A DNA stretch of 50,582 nucleotides from Acidaminococcus intestini DSM 21505. Lineage in GTDB: Bacteria; Bacillota; Negativicutes; Acidaminococcales; Acidaminococcaceae. The stretch covers positions 1-50,582 of the forward strand of contig NZ_AULA01000015.1 of NCBI RefSeq assembly GCF_000425045.1, written 5' to 3'. Under the pieces are notes generated by a model. It was not told the origin of the DNA, did not search any database, and was given only the letters and a program-made list of their open reading frames with translations. Of the stretch, positions 15,263-24,531 are shown one piece after another. The position numbers and the translations under genes are program-made. Numbering within the stretch: the first letter of the stretch is position 1; each line of letters starts with the position of its first letter.

Positions 15263-16828
15263 ATGAAGAATGCAGTAGGTAGAGAAATTCCAGAGGAAAT
15301 CCTGAAAGCAACCGGTAAGGAACCGTTCCAGGGAAGCTTCTCCAAACACCTCGTTGCTTATCAGGCTGCCACCCATACGGTTGCACCTGTAATTGACCCG
15401 AGTTACAGCAAAGTTGTCGATTCCATTGAAGATGTCCTGAAAAAATGCGGCATCAAAGATGGCATGACCCTCTCCTTCCATCATCATTTCCGTGAAGGGG
15501 ACTATGTTGTCAACATGGTCATGGAAGCCGTCCACAAGATGGGCATCAAAGACCTGACCATTTGCGCGACTTCCCTGGGTAAGGCCCAGACCCCGATTGT
15601 CCCGATGATCGAAGATGGCACCATCACGAACATCCAGGCTTCCGGCGTGCGCGGCAAGATTGGTGAAGCCATTTCCAACGGCAAACTGAAAGGCCTTGCC
15701 ATCATGCGCGGTCACGGCGGCCGTGTCCGTGCCATCGAATCTGGTGAAGTCCATGTTGACATTGCCTTCATTGGTGCTCCTTGTGCCGATGATATGGGCA
15801 ACTGCCGGGCTTTCGGCAGCGCTAACGGCAGTGACTGCGGTGTTCTCGGCTATGCAGCCGTAGATGCCCAGTATGCTGACAAAGTTGTCGTTGTCACCGA
15901 TACGCTCGTTCCCTTCCCCAACGTTCCTGCTTCCATTGACATGACGAACGTTGACTACGTTGTCAAAGTTGACGCCATTGGCGATCCCAGCAAGATTGCT
16001 ACGGGGGCTGCCAAACCGACAACGGACCAAAGAAAGCTCCTCATGGCCAAATACGCGGCTGATTTTATGACCTATATGCCTTGGTACAAAGATGGTTTCA
16101 TCTACCAGACCGGTGTTGGCGGGGCTTCCATTGCTTCCACCAAATACCTGGCTGACCATCTGAGAAAAGATGGCATCAAGATTGGCGTAGCCATGGGCGG
16201 TATCGCTCAGCCGATCTGCGAACTGCAGCATGAAGGCCTCATCGACAAGATTGCTGATACGCAGGATTTTGATACGGCTGCCATTGAAGACATCAAGACG
16301 AACCCGAACCATTATGAAATCACGACGAGCCAGTATGCTGACCCCTTCAACAAGGGCGCTTACGTCAATAAACTGGACTTTGTCATCCTCGGTGCCCTCG
16401 AAGTTGATACGAAATTCAATGTCAACGTTGTTGTCGGCTCCGACGGTGTCATCACCGGGGCACAGGGCGGTCATCCGGATACGGCTGCCGGTGCTAAATG
16501 CACCATCGTCATTGCGCCTCTGCTTCAAGGCCGCAGCCCTGCAATCTGCACGGAATGCACGACCATCACGACGCCGGGTGAGACCGTTGACGTTGTTGTC
16601 ACCGATTACGGCATTGCCATCAACCCGAAACGTACGGACATCATTGAAGCTGCCAAAGACTGCGATCTGCCGATCTGCACCATTGAAGAGCTTCGCGACA
16701 AAGCTTACGCCATGGTTGGCGAACCCGACCCCGTCCAGTTTGATGACCGCGTTGTCGGTATCATCGAAGCCCGTGACGGCTCCATCATGGATGTTGTCCG
16801 CAAAGTAAAACCTTACGAATTTAAATAA
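15263..16828 (+). CDS. citF: Citrate lyase alpha subunit (citrate:acetyl-ACP transferase)
   Basis: 521 aa, slightly longer than a typical CitF. It exchanges acetyl on CitD for citrate. It starts 1 nt after the citE stop with GGGGGAT 8 nt upstream. Recognisable segments are LSFHHHFREGDYVVNMV and GAQGGHPDTAAGAKCTIV. Last gene of the operon. The ligase gene citC, which acetylates the complex, does not follow it as in many cit operons. Confidence 0.95.
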   Translation: MKNAVGREIPEEILKATGKEPFQGSFSKHLVAYQAATHTVAPVIDPSYSKVVDSIEDVLKKCGIKDGMTLSFHHHFREGDYVVNMVMEAVHKMGIKDLTICATSLGKAQTPIVPMIEDGTITNIQASGVRGKIGEAISNGKLKGLAIMRGHGGRVRAIESGEVHVDIAFIGAPCADDMGNCRAFGSANGSDCGVLGYAAVDAQYADKVVVVTDTLVPFPNVPASIDMTNVDYVVKVDAIGDPSKIATGAAKPTTDQRKLLMAKYAADFMTYMPWYKDGFIYQTGVGGASIASTKYLADHLRKDGIKIGVAMGGIAQPICELQHEGLIDKIADTQDFDTAAIEDIKTNPNHYEITTSQYADPFNKGAYVNKLDFVILGALEVDTKFNVNVVVGSDGVITGAQGGHPDTAAGAKCTIVIAPLLQGRSPAICTECTTITTPGETVDVVVTDYGIAINPKRTDIIEAAKDCDLPICTIEELRDKAYAMVGEPDPVQFDDRVVGIIEARDGSIMDVVRKVKPYEFK

Positions 16829-16839
16829 TCTGTATGCTG

Positions 16840-16870
16840 AAAAGCCGCTCCCTTAGGGGCGGCTTTTTTT
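16840..16870 (+). terminator. Terminator of citDEF
   Basis: AAAAGCCGC/GCGGCTTTT stem, interrupted by one mismatch near the loop, with a T-tract, 11 bp after the citF stop. Confidence 0.85.
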
Positions 16871-16976
16871 AGACATTAGGACCTAGTTTGCAGCCTCTTT
16901 TCTTTTCATTATAAAAGGGTCCCTTGCCTTATCCCCTCGTTTCAGCCTTTTCGATTATTCATTTCCCTGAACATAA

Positions 16977-17020
16977 AAAGAACCTGTAAAAACGAAATGT
17001 CAGCGTTCTTACAGGTTCTT
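16977..17020 (-). terminator. Terminator of the O-antigen ligase-like gene
   Basis: AAGAACCTGTAA/TTACAGGTTCTT 12-bp stem with a 19-nt loop and, on minus, GGTTCTTTTT as the tail, just beyond the stop at 17032. Confidence 0.75.
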
Positions 17021-17031
17021 CTTTTTATTTG

Positions 17032-18282
17032 TTACACTTTGGCTTCATCCTTGGTCAAAAATCCAAGGGCAATGATCATCGCATTGAAGATCCAGAAATA
17101 TATGCCCAGCTGTAGATTAAACAGGGTATAATCCGTCATCCCTGCGACAAAGATGCCTACAAGGGACGCAATATAACCGCAGGCAAGGCCGCGGATCCAG
17201 GGCTCTGCCTCACGATGCCGGATGCTGCGGGCAAGGACCGCCAACTGATACATGATGTACAGGAAAAGGGCAAGGCCCGGAATGCCCAGCTCGGCCGCAA
17301 TGTTGGTCAAAAGATTGTGGCTATGGTACATGATGACGCTGGGATCCACATAACCGAAATTATAGTCAGGGAAGGCAAATTGATAGCCGTACCAGCCCAC
17401 GCCAAAAGGATGCTCCTCAATCATGGAGGTCGCACTGTCCATGTACATCAGACGCAGCTCTGCCGATGTATCCTTGATGGAAAAGATGGACATGATGCGG
17501 GCCGACAAACGGTCCCAGCCAATCCACAGGACCCCTAGTCCCCCACCGATGAAAGGCAGGAACGCTTTGTGGTAAAAAGCGCCGGCAAAGACAAAGAGGA
17601 CAAAGAATAGGGCAATCCAATTGCCGCGGGAGAACGTGAGGATCAGACAAGTAATGGCAAGAAGAAAGATCACTGCAAGGGAGGCCCTTCTCTTGCCGCC
17701 TTTCAAGGGAGCAAAGAGGCCTTCACTGTAGGCCGCGGTCATGACAAGGAAACTGGCGAGGATATTGGGGTTTTCCAACGTTGAGACAGCCCGTTTGGTC
17801 ATGAGCGGGAACGCGGCGTGATCGATCCATTCCGCATCCTGGATGGCAATGACACCAAAAAAGTACTGATAGATGCCGTAAAGCGCCACCAGACCGGCCG
17901 AGACCATAAAGACCTTGACAAGAAACAGGGACCGCCGGCCCGTACTGCCGTAACGCAGGACAAAATAGAATGAGCCGGCCTTGAGTCCTACCACAACAAT
18001 CCAGTTATAGGCGCTTAAAAAAGGCTCCTGGGACCAACAAACACTCACAGCAGATAGGAGAAAGAGCGCCCATAAGGGGCGGCTGATCTTTTTGGGAACC
18101 GTCACCTTGGGCCAGAACTGTCCCGTCTTTAGGATATTCGCAAAATTCAGCACCACCATGACGAGAAACAGGCCAATGGCAAGATTCAGATGGATCGGCA
18201 GAAGGAAAACATACGCCACAAGGAGTCCGTAAAGGATCTGGTTCAGGTTCCAAGATTCGGGAAAGATTTGTTTATGTGTCAT
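17032..18282 (-). CDS. O-antigen ligase/polymerase-like membrane protein
   Basis: 416 aa, Wzy_C/WaaL type. About 10-12 membrane spans with a large extracytoplasmic loop (about 260-320) containing HPFGVGWYGYQ and YHSHNLLTNIAAELGIPG, where the His and Arg/Asn features typical of ligases lie. It would join or polymerise glycans on the outer face of the inner membrane, consistent with a lipopolysaccharide-bearing Negativicute. Its start overlaps the folC stop (ATGA), so the two are coupled. No other glycan genes are nearby; the true substrate is unknown. Confidence 0.75.
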   Translation of the reverse strand: MTHKQIFPESWNLNQILYGLLVAYVFLLPIHLNLAIGLFLVMVVLNFANILKTGQFWPKVTVPKKISRPLWALFLLSAVSVCWSQEPFLSAYNWIVVVGLKAGSFYFVLRYGSTGRRSLFLVKVFMVSAGLVALYGIYQYFFGVIAIQDAEWIDHAAFPLMTKRAVSTLENPNILASFLVMTAAYSEGLFAPLKGGKRRASLAVIFLLAITCLILTFSRGNWIALFFVLFVFAGAFYHKAFLPFIGGGLGVLWIGWDRLSARIMSIFSIKDTSAELRLMYMDSATSMIEEHPFGVGWYGYQFAFPDYNFGYVDPSVIMYHSHNLLTNIAAELGIPGLALFLYIMYQLAVLARSIRHREAEPWIRGLACGYIASLVGIFVAGMTDYTLFNLQLGIYFWIFNAMIIALGFLTKDEAKV

Positions 18283-19568
18283 AGGAAATCCTCTGAGAGG
18301 CCCTTTGCCTTGAAGGTGCCCACAAGATAAAGGGAGCCGCAGACAAGGACCACATCATCCGGTCCGGCCTCATGGACCGCCGTTTCGAAAGCAGTCTTGA
18401 GATCATCCATAGGAATGGCCTTTTTATGTAGGCGACGGGCAAGGACATCGGGCTTTTCGGCCCGCGTGCCGTTATCAGCAAGAACGGTATAGATCGTATC
18501 CGTATCCCGGAAGAGGATCTGGGCCACTTCGCTTACATCCTTATCCCCCATCATGCCAAAGATGAAATAACGATGGCCATGGGGATAATAGGTATCAAGG
18601 GCCCGCCGCAGAACCGTCACGCCGGAAGGATTATGGGCCCCGTCCAGGATCACGTCGGGCCGTTCATGGATAAGTTCCATGCGGCCTGGCCAGGTCGTGA
18701 GATCCATGCCCTTGAGGATCTTCTTTTCTGTAATGGCAGGATCCTTTTTTGCCAGCACTTCCGCGGCTTTAAGGGCCACGGCAGCATTCACGATCTGATG
18801 GGCGCCGGCAAGATGGATGGTAACTTCCCGCTCACCGGAATGAAACGGATAGAGGAAGAGCTGTTCCTGCATGGATCCAGCAAGCAGGGTTGCGGAAAAA
18901 TCCTCACCATAGACATAAAGAGGTGCCGATTTTTCTTCACTTGTGACCCGAATGACTTCAAGGGCACTGCCGTCAGCGGCGGTCACAACAGGAACGTGAT
19001 CCTTGATGATGCCGGCCTTTTGTTCCGCAATGGCTTCAATGGTCTTTCCCAGCCGGTCCGTATGCTCCAAGGTAACGTTCGTAATGACGGAAAGCTCTGG
19101 CACAATGACGTTCGTCGAATCCCAAAGGCCGCCCATGCCGACTTCGATGACGGCATAATCCACCTTTTCCTTGGCAAAATAAAGGAAGGCCATGGCGGTA
19201 ATGACTTCAAACTGGGTCGGCTGTTCGCCGCCATTTTTGAGGAATGTATCGACAGCAGCCTTGGTTTCTTCCGTCACAGCAGCAAAATCCTCATCGGAAA
19301 TATCAACGCCGTCGATGGACATACGCTCATTATATTTAACAAAGTGGGGCGACGTATAGCACGCTGTCTTTTTCCCCGAAGCCGTGAGGATATGGGACAG
19401 GTAGGAAGCCACGCTCCCCTTTCCGTTGGTTCCCGTTATATGGATGGTCCGGATCTTGCGTTCCGGGTGATCCAAGAGTTCCACAAGGCCCGTGATGCGT
19501 TCCATACCGAGATGGATGCCAAATTTACCAAGACTTTCGATATACTGCATCGCTTCGTTGTAGTTCAT
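18279..19568 (-). CDS. folC: Folylpolyglutamate synthase/dihydrofolate synthase
   Basis: 429 aa, Mur-ligase-like ATP-grasping fold. P-loop HITGTNGKGSVASYLSHIL (43-61), YAVIEVGMGGLWDSTNV (about 138-154) and DGAHNPSG in the C-terminal domain. Adds glutamate to folates. It follows valS by 80 bp, the same order as in Bacillus, so it is probably in the valS transcript under T-box control. Confidence 0.93.
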   Translation of the reverse strand: MNYNEAMQYIESLGKFGIHLGMERITGLVELLDHPERKIRTIHITGTNGKGSVASYLSHILTASGKKTACYTSPHFVKYNERMSIDGVDISDEDFAAVTEETKAAVDTFLKNGGEQPTQFEVITAMAFLYFAKEKVDYAVIEVGMGGLWDSTNVIVPELSVITNVTLEHTDRLGKTIEAIAEQKAGIIKDHVPVVTAADGSALEVIRVTSEEKSAPLYVYGEDFSATLLAGSMQEQLFLYPFHSGEREVTIHLAGAHQIVNAAVALKAAEVLAKKDPAITEKKILKGMDLTTWPGRMELIHERPDVILDGAHNPSGVTVLRRALDTYYPHGHRYFIFGMMGDKDVSEVAQILFRDTDTIYTVLADNGTRAEKPDVLARRLHKKAIPMDDLKTAFETAVHEAGPDDVVLVCGSLYLVGTFKAKGLSEDFL

Positions 19569-19648
19569 GATTCTCCTCCGGTCCCATTAAGGCAAGGACC
19601 GCGCCAGAAGGCCAGGGCAGGCTTTTCCTGCCCGGACCCAGATTGAGG

Positions 19649-22306
19649 TTACTGGAGTTTTTGAAGTTCCTTCAGTTGGTCTTCAAGGGCGGTAAGACGC
19701 GCCTTGACGTCTTCTTTCTTCGCTTTTTCCTTTTCCACGACCGCTTCCGGAGCTTTGGCGAGAAACCCTTCATTGGAAAGCTTGCCCTCAATGCGGGACA
19801 GTTCCTTTTTGGCCCCGTCAAGTTCCTTCGTCAGCCGCTTCATTTCCTTTTCCACGTCAATGAGACCCTTAAGGGGCAGATAGACCTTGGCGCCTGTCAC
19901 AACGGCTGTCATGGCGTTTTCCGGCGCTTCGTCATTGATATCGCCCAATGTCAGCGTGTCCACCGTGCCCAAGCGTTCGACGTATTCCGGATGGCCTTCA
20001 AAGACGCTGCGGAAAGCAGGTTCCACCAAGATCGTGGCCGGCGCTTTCTTCCCAGGGGCAGCGTTTACTTCGGCCCGCATGTTGCGGATGGCTTTGATGG
20101 CATCCATCATGACCGTCATTCCGCTTTCCACGCTTTCATCCATGAGGGATTCATCCGCCACAGGCCACGGCGCAATCATGATGCTCTCCCCTTCATGGGG
20201 CAGATGCTGCCAGATTTCTTCCGTAATGAACGGCATATAAGGATGCAGCAGCTTCATGGCATCGCCCAGGACGCGGCAGAGGACGAATTGAGCCGTTGAC
20301 CGTTCTTCCGGATGCTCCTTATCATAAAGGCGGGGTTTGATAAGTTCGATGTACCAGTCACAGACTTCACCCCAAATGAAATCGTAGATGAGGCGGCCGG
20401 CTTCTCCGAGTTCAAATTTTTCGAGGAAGCTTGAAACGTCCTTGATGGTGTGCTGCAGGCGGGACAGGATCCAGCGGTCAGCAAGGGTCAGAGGCGCCCG
20501 TTTAGCCGAAGCATCATACCCATCGAGGTTCATGAGGGCAAAGCGCGACGCGTTCCAGATCTTATTGGCAAAGTTTCGCGTTGCTTCGATGCGGTTCCAA
20601 TAAAAACGCATATCGTTGCCCGGCGTATTGCCTGTAATGAGCATGAAGCGCAGCGTATCGGCTCCATATTTGTCAACAACTTCCAAGGGGTCAATGCCGT
20701 TACCCAGGGATTTACTCATCTTCCGGCCCTGTTCATCGCGGACAAGACCATGGATGAAGACATGCTTAAAGGGAATTTCCTTCATAAATTCCATGCCCAT
20801 GGTGATCATGCGGGCAACCCAGAAGAAAATGATGTCATAGCCCGTCACCAGGACGCTCGTCGGATAAAACTGCTGCAGTTCGTCCGTCTTGTCCGGCCAG
20901 CCAAAGGTGGAAAAAGGCCATAGACCGGAACTGAACCAGGTATCAAGGGCATCTTCATCCTGATGGATGTTGTGGCTGTGGCAGTGCGGGCATTCCGTCA
21001 AATCCGTCCGGGACGCCATCTGCTTTCCGCAGTCGTCACAGTACCACACAGGGATACGGTGACCCCACCAGATCTGGCGGGAAATGCACCAGTCATGGAT
21101 GTTGTCCATCCAGTTCGTATAGGTCTTCGTGAAACGGTTCGGCACAAACTGGATGCGCCCGTCTTCAACGCATTCCACGGCGGCCTTCACGAGGGGTTTC
21201 ATTTTGACAAACCACTGCGTGGAAATAAGGGGTTCCACGACGTGGTGGCAGCGCTGGCAGTGACCGACAGCATGGGGCGCGTCTTCGATCTTGACGAGAA
21301 GACCCAAGTCCTTCAGGTCCTGGACGATATGCTTGCGGCATTCGTAACGGTCTTCCCCTTCGTATTTGCCGGCGTCCGCCGTCATCTTGCCGTCAAGACC
21401 GATGACCGTCAGACTGGGCAGCTTCTGGCGCTGCCCCACTTCATAGTCGTTGGGATCATGGGCCGGCGTAATCTTTACGGCGCCCGTACCAAATTCAAGG
21501 TCAACGTATTCGTCGGCCACAATGGGGATAAGGCGGTCCATGATGGGAAGGCGAACCTGTTTTCCCACAAGGTCCTTATAGCGTTCATCCTTGGGGTTTA
21601 CGGCAACGGCCGTATCGCCGGGAATGGTTTCCGGACGGCTCGTGGCAATTTGGAGATAGCGCCCGGCTTCCCCTTCGATGGGATAATTCACATACCACAG
21701 ATGGCCCTCGTCATCCTGGTGTTCCACTTCAACGTCAGACAGGGCCGTACGGCAGTTGACGCACCAATTGATGATGCGCGTTCCCTTATAGATGAGGCCT
21801 TTTTCATAGAGGCTGACAAAGGCCTCACGGACAGCACGGGAAAGTCCTTCATCCATGGTAAAGCGCTGACGGTCCCAGTCGCAGGAAATGCCCAGGCTCT
21901 TGAGCTGAGTCACGATGCGGTCGCCATATTCTTCCTTCCACTGCCAGACCCGTTCCAGGAATTTTTCACGGCCCAGGTCATAGCGAGTGAGGTTTTCCTT
22001 CTTTTTCAGTTCCTCTTCCACTTTGATCTGCGTGGCAAGTCCCGCGTGGTCATACCCGGGAAGCCAGCAGGTATTGTCCCCCATCATACGATGCCAGCGC
22101 ACGAGGATGTCCTGCAGGGTATTATCAAGGGCATGACCCATGTGGAGCTTACCGGTGATGTTGGGCGGCGGAATGACCACACTGAAGGGTTTCCGGCTCT
22201 TATCGACGGGTTGATGGAAAAAGCCATGTTCCACCCAATATGCATACCATTTCTTTTCCACTGCCGCCGGGTCATAGACCTTGGGGATGTTGTTTTCTTC
22301 TGCCAT
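19649..22306 (-). CDS. valS: Valyl-tRNA synthetase
   Basis: 885 aa, full-length class I enzyme. PPPNITGKLHMGHALD carries the HIGH-type box (55-58); GRKMSKSLGN carries KMSKS (529-533); the editing domain lies around 200-360; the C-terminal coiled-coil arm (about 815-885) ends LTALEDQLKELQKLQ. It charges tRNA-Val. The mRNA leader has a T-box with a valine specifier. Confidence 0.97.
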   Translation of the reverse strand: MAEENNIPKVYDPAAVEKKWYAYWVEHGFFHQPVDKSRKPFSVVIPPPNITGKLHMGHALDNTLQDILVRWHRMMGDNTCWLPGYDHAGLATQIKVEEELKKKENLTRYDLGREKFLERVWQWKEEYGDRIVTQLKSLGISCDWDRQRFTMDEGLSRAVREAFVSLYEKGLIYKGTRIINWCVNCRTALSDVEVEHQDDEGHLWYVNYPIEGEAGRYLQIATSRPETIPGDTAVAVNPKDERYKDLVGKQVRLPIMDRLIPIVADEYVDLEFGTGAVKITPAHDPNDYEVGQRQKLPSLTVIGLDGKMTADAGKYEGEDRYECRKHIVQDLKDLGLLVKIEDAPHAVGHCQRCHHVVEPLISTQWFVKMKPLVKAAVECVEDGRIQFVPNRFTKTYTNWMDNIHDWCISRQIWWGHRIPVWYCDDCGKQMASRTDLTECPHCHSHNIHQDEDALDTWFSSGLWPFSTFGWPDKTDELQQFYPTSVLVTGYDIIFFWVARMITMGMEFMKEIPFKHVFIHGLVRDEQGRKMSKSLGNGIDPLEVVDKYGADTLRFMLITGNTPGNDMRFYWNRIEATRNFANKIWNASRFALMNLDGYDASAKRAPLTLADRWILSRLQHTIKDVSSFLEKFELGEAGRLIYDFIWGEVCDWYIELIKPRLYDKEHPEERSTAQFVLCRVLGDAMKLLHPYMPFITEEIWQHLPHEGESIMIAPWPVADESLMDESVESGMTVMMDAIKAIRNMRAEVNAAPGKKAPATILVEPAFRSVFEGHPEYVERLGTVDTLTLGDINDEAPENAMTAVVTGAKVYLPLKGLIDVEKEMKRLTKELDGAKKELSRIEGKLSNEGFLAKAPEAVVEKEKAKKEDVKARLTALEDQLKELQKLQ

Positions 22307-22331
22307 ACTTCCAAAAGCCTCCTTAGCCTGT

Positions 22332-22369
22332 AAAAAAAATAAACCCGTCCCATCAGATAGGACGAGTTC
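22332..22369 (-). terminator. T-box-controlled terminator before valS
   Basis: AACTCGTCC/GGGACGGGTT stem with G-T pairs and an 8-nt loop, then TATTTTTTTT on minus. It is mutually exclusive with the antiterminator formed by the GGTGGTACCGCG core. Confidence 0.85.
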
Positions 22370-22560
22370 GGTCGCGGTACCACCTATTTTCCCAATTGCT
22401 TGGGCAACTTGAGGACGTAACGAGCCAAACGGGCGGGCTTACTTTGGTTCAGCACGCCAGCTCCCGGGCGACTTCAAGGGATTTTCCTAGATGCTTGCAC
22501 CGGCCGCATCTTCTCTTAAAAGGAAAGGGCCCCCTACTCCTCCCGTTCAACGCTTTTTAC
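22332..22560 (-). promoter_or_regulatory. T-box leader of valS with GUC (Val) specifier
   Basis: On minus the leader has a stem I start with GGAGGAGTAGG, a specifier region ending TTGAA-GUC-GCC, the T-box core GGTGGTACCGCG (22373-22384), and a terminator (22332-22369). The specifier GUC is at 22470-22472. Uncharged tRNA-Val would pair with GUC and with the antiterminator bulge and allow read-through into valS. Confidence 0.9.
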
Positions 22561-22571
22561 ATATATAGCTT

Positions 22572-22600
22572 ATTTTACCAAGGAGCGCGGGGAATGTCAA
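22572..22600 (-). promoter_or_regulatory. Promoter of valS
   Basis: On minus: TTGACA (22595-22600), 17-bp spacer, TAAAAT (22572-22577). Start of transcription would be near 22565, just before the T-box. Confidence 0.8.
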
Positions 22601-22614
22601 TCTTTCCGCCGGTT

Positions 22615-22650
22615 CCAAAAAAGGAACCTGCAGCTGCTGCCACAGGTTCC
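22615..22650 (-). terminator. Terminator of the universal stress protein cluster
   Basis: GGAACCTG/CAGGTTCC 8-bp stem with a 12-nt loop and six T residues on minus, 7 bp past the stop of the last Usp gene. Confidence 0.8.
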
Positions 22651-22656
22651 CTTGTG

Positions 22657-23088
22657 CTATTTGACGATGATCACCGGTACGGGCGACAGCTGGGCCACCT
22701 TGCTGCTCACGCTGCCCAGGAGGAATTCCTCCACGCCTGACAGACCGCGTTTACCGATGACAATGGCATCGGCACCTTTTTCCCTAGCCACGGTAACGGC
22801 CATTTCAGCGGCGTCGCCAAATTCCATGTCGAACTCGGCTGCACCAGCAAAATCCTTCAGTTTGTCCTTTGCCGTATCAAGGACCATCTTACCAATCTGG
22901 GTTGGTTTCACGCTCGTATCCTTGACGGGCTTATTGCCAACGACAATGAGCTGGTTGACTTTATTGCTCGGCACCACATGGATGACAATGAGTTCACCGC
23001 CCACAGCCTTTGCCATATCCGCCGCCGTTTCAAGAGCACGGAAACTGGTTTGGGAACCATCAATCGGAACGAGGAATTTCTTGAACAT
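22657..23088 (-). CDS. Universal stress protein, fourth of the cluster
   Basis: 143 aa, single Usp domain. N-terminal FLVPIDGSQTSFRAL has the Asp/Gly nucleotide-site start, and GKRGLSGVEEFLLGS fits the ATP-binding G-x2-G-x9-G-S motif. Cytoplasmic; probably an ATP-binding dimer. Last of four Usp genes in a row, preceded by a good GGGGGTGG ribosome-binding region. Its role beyond a stress or starvation link is unknown. Confidence 0.9.
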   Translation of the reverse strand: MFKKFLVPIDGSQTSFRALETAADMAKAVGGELIVIHVVPSNKVNQLIVVGNKPVKDTSVKPTQIGKMVLDTAKDKLKDFAGAAEFDMEFGDAAEMAVTVAREKGADAIVIGKRGLSGVEEFLLGSVSSKVAQLSPVPVIIVK

Positions 23089-23128
23089 AAGACCACCCCC
23101 TAGTTACGGCGTCTTTTCTTTCCTCTGC

Positions 23129-23566
23129 CTATTTCACGATAAGGACAGGGACAGCGGCGTACTGCGCCACGCGGGAGCTGACGCTGCCCAAGAAAAATTC
23201 AGCGATGCCGGACAGGCCACGGCTTCCGATGACGATGGCATCTGCATGTTTGTCCTTGCTGAGTTCAATAATCCGGTCCGAGGCATGGCCCACATCCATG
23301 AGATAGTCGACCTTGCCCGTAAAGCCTTCCATCTTGGTTCTTGCCGTGTCAAGAACACTGCTGCCAATACGGGTCAACTGGTCATTTTCTGCAGCAACAG
23401 CCGTCTGGTCCAAGCTGTTGATATAAAGATCGGCACTGCTGTAAGTCTGGACGATATGAGCTACAATGAGCTCACCGTCATACTTCACAGCCAGATCCTT
23501 TGCCGTTTCAAGGGCTCTCCAGCTCGTCGAGGAACCATCAACAGGAACTAAGATCTTCTTGAACAT
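23129..23566 (-). CDS. Universal stress protein, third of the cluster
   Basis: 145 aa. ILVPVDGSSTSWRALE at the start and GSRGLSGIAEFFLGS, fitting the ATP motif, near the end. It is very like the first Usp (24094-24531): both share the 15-residue ATP-motif segment, near-identical C-termini (QYA-VPVLIVK) and the SLDQT/PLDQA region, pointing to a recent duplication. 40 bp precede the next Usp. Confidence 0.9.
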   Translation of the reverse strand: MFKKILVPVDGSSTSWRALETAKDLAVKYDGELIVAHIVQTYSSADLYINSLDQTAVAAENDQLTRIGSSVLDTARTKMEGFTGKVDYLMDVGHASDRIIELSKDKHADAIVIGSRGLSGIAEFFLGSVSSRVAQYAAVPVLIVK

Positions 23567-23627
23567 ACACCTCTACCTCCTTACCTTAGGGGAACCTCCC
23601 TATTCCTAGCGTCAGGTACCATACCTG

Positions 23628-24056
23628 CTATTTGACGATGGTCACCGGACAATGGGCACTTTGGGAAACCTTTGTGCTGACACTGCCCAGGAAGAATCCG
23701 GCAAGGACGCCCATTCCGCGATTGCCCATGACGATGAGGTCCGCGTCAATGGTCTCTGCCACTTCGCAGATTTTTTCCGCCGGATCGATATCGACATATT
23801 TCTTGAAGGTGATCTTGTCATAGCCTGATTTTCCTGCCTCCCGCTGTGCCAGTTCAAGCGGGGTCAGGCGGGCCGATTCAATCTCGTTGCCGTCCTTATC
23901 CTTCACAGCCGGTTTGATACGGCTCAGGTCGTAGGGAATATCCACATTGAGGACAACAATCTCACTTGCAAAATGTTTCCCCAACTCAATGGCAAAATTC
24001 ATGGCACGCAGGGAAATATCGGACCCATCAATGGGAACCAGGATCTTTTTCATCAT
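23628..24056 (-). CDS. Universal stress protein, second of the cluster
   Basis: 142 aa, the most divergent of the four. ILVPIDGSDISLRAMN, then a longer charged middle (RIKPAVKDKDGNEIESARLTP), then GNRGMGVLAGFFLGS fitting the ATP motif. C-terminus HCPVTIVK. Co-directional and closely spaced with its neighbours. Confidence 0.9.
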   Translation of the reverse strand: MMKKILVPIDGSDISLRAMNFAIELGKHFASEIVVLNVDIPYDLSRIKPAVKDKDGNEIESARLTPLELAQREAGKSGYDKITFKKYVDIDPAEKICEVAETIDADLIVMGNRGMGVLAGFFLGSVSTKVSQSAHCPVTIVK

Positions 24057-24093
24057 AGGAAACTCACCTCCATAAATACGCGGGCCGCAGTCC

Positions 24094-24531
24094 TTATTTT
24101 ACGATGAGGACCGGCACCGAAGCATACTGGGAAACCTTGGAACTGACGCTGCCCAGGAAGAATTCGGCAATGCCGGACAGGCCGCGGCTGCCGATGACAA
24201 TGGACGTGCAGGCCTTTTCCTTGCTGACAGCAATGATCCTCTCGGACGGATGACCGACTTCAAGAAGGAATTCTTTTTTGCCCTTGAAGTCCTGCATTTT
24301 TTCCTTGGCCGTTTCAAGGACGCTGTTGCCGATCTTTGTCAGTTCTTCATTACCTTGGCTGATGGTGGCCTGATCTAAGGGCACAACCAAGAGTGCAGCA
24401 TTGTTATAGGGTTGAATGACATTGACAACAACCATTTCCCCACGGAATGCTTCGGCCAGTTTCTTTGCTTCTTCCATGGCTTTCCAACTCGTTTCAGACC
24501 CATCAACAGGGACCAGGATCTTCTCAAACAT
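24094..24531 (-). CDS. Universal stress protein, first of the cluster
   Basis: 145 aa when started at 24531, where TTGGAGGTGG precedes the ATG and the standard MFEKILVPVDGSETS begins; a longer frame to 24666 is not family-like. ATP motif GSRGLSGIAEFFLGS. First gene of the four-gene cluster, read from the AT-rich region 24532-24859. Confidence 0.9.
   Translation of the reverse strand: MFEKILVPVDGSETSWKAMEEAKKLAEAFRGEMVVVNVIQPYNNAALLVVPLDQATISQGNEELTKIGNSVLETAKEKMQDFKGKKEFLLEVGHPSERIIAVSKEKACTSIVIGSRGLSGIAEFFLGSVSSKVSQYASVPVLIVK

Noticed and set aside
22320-22560. tRNA-like GGTTCG-type sequence upstream of valS
   Set aside because: Explained by the T-box leader; no cloverleaf.
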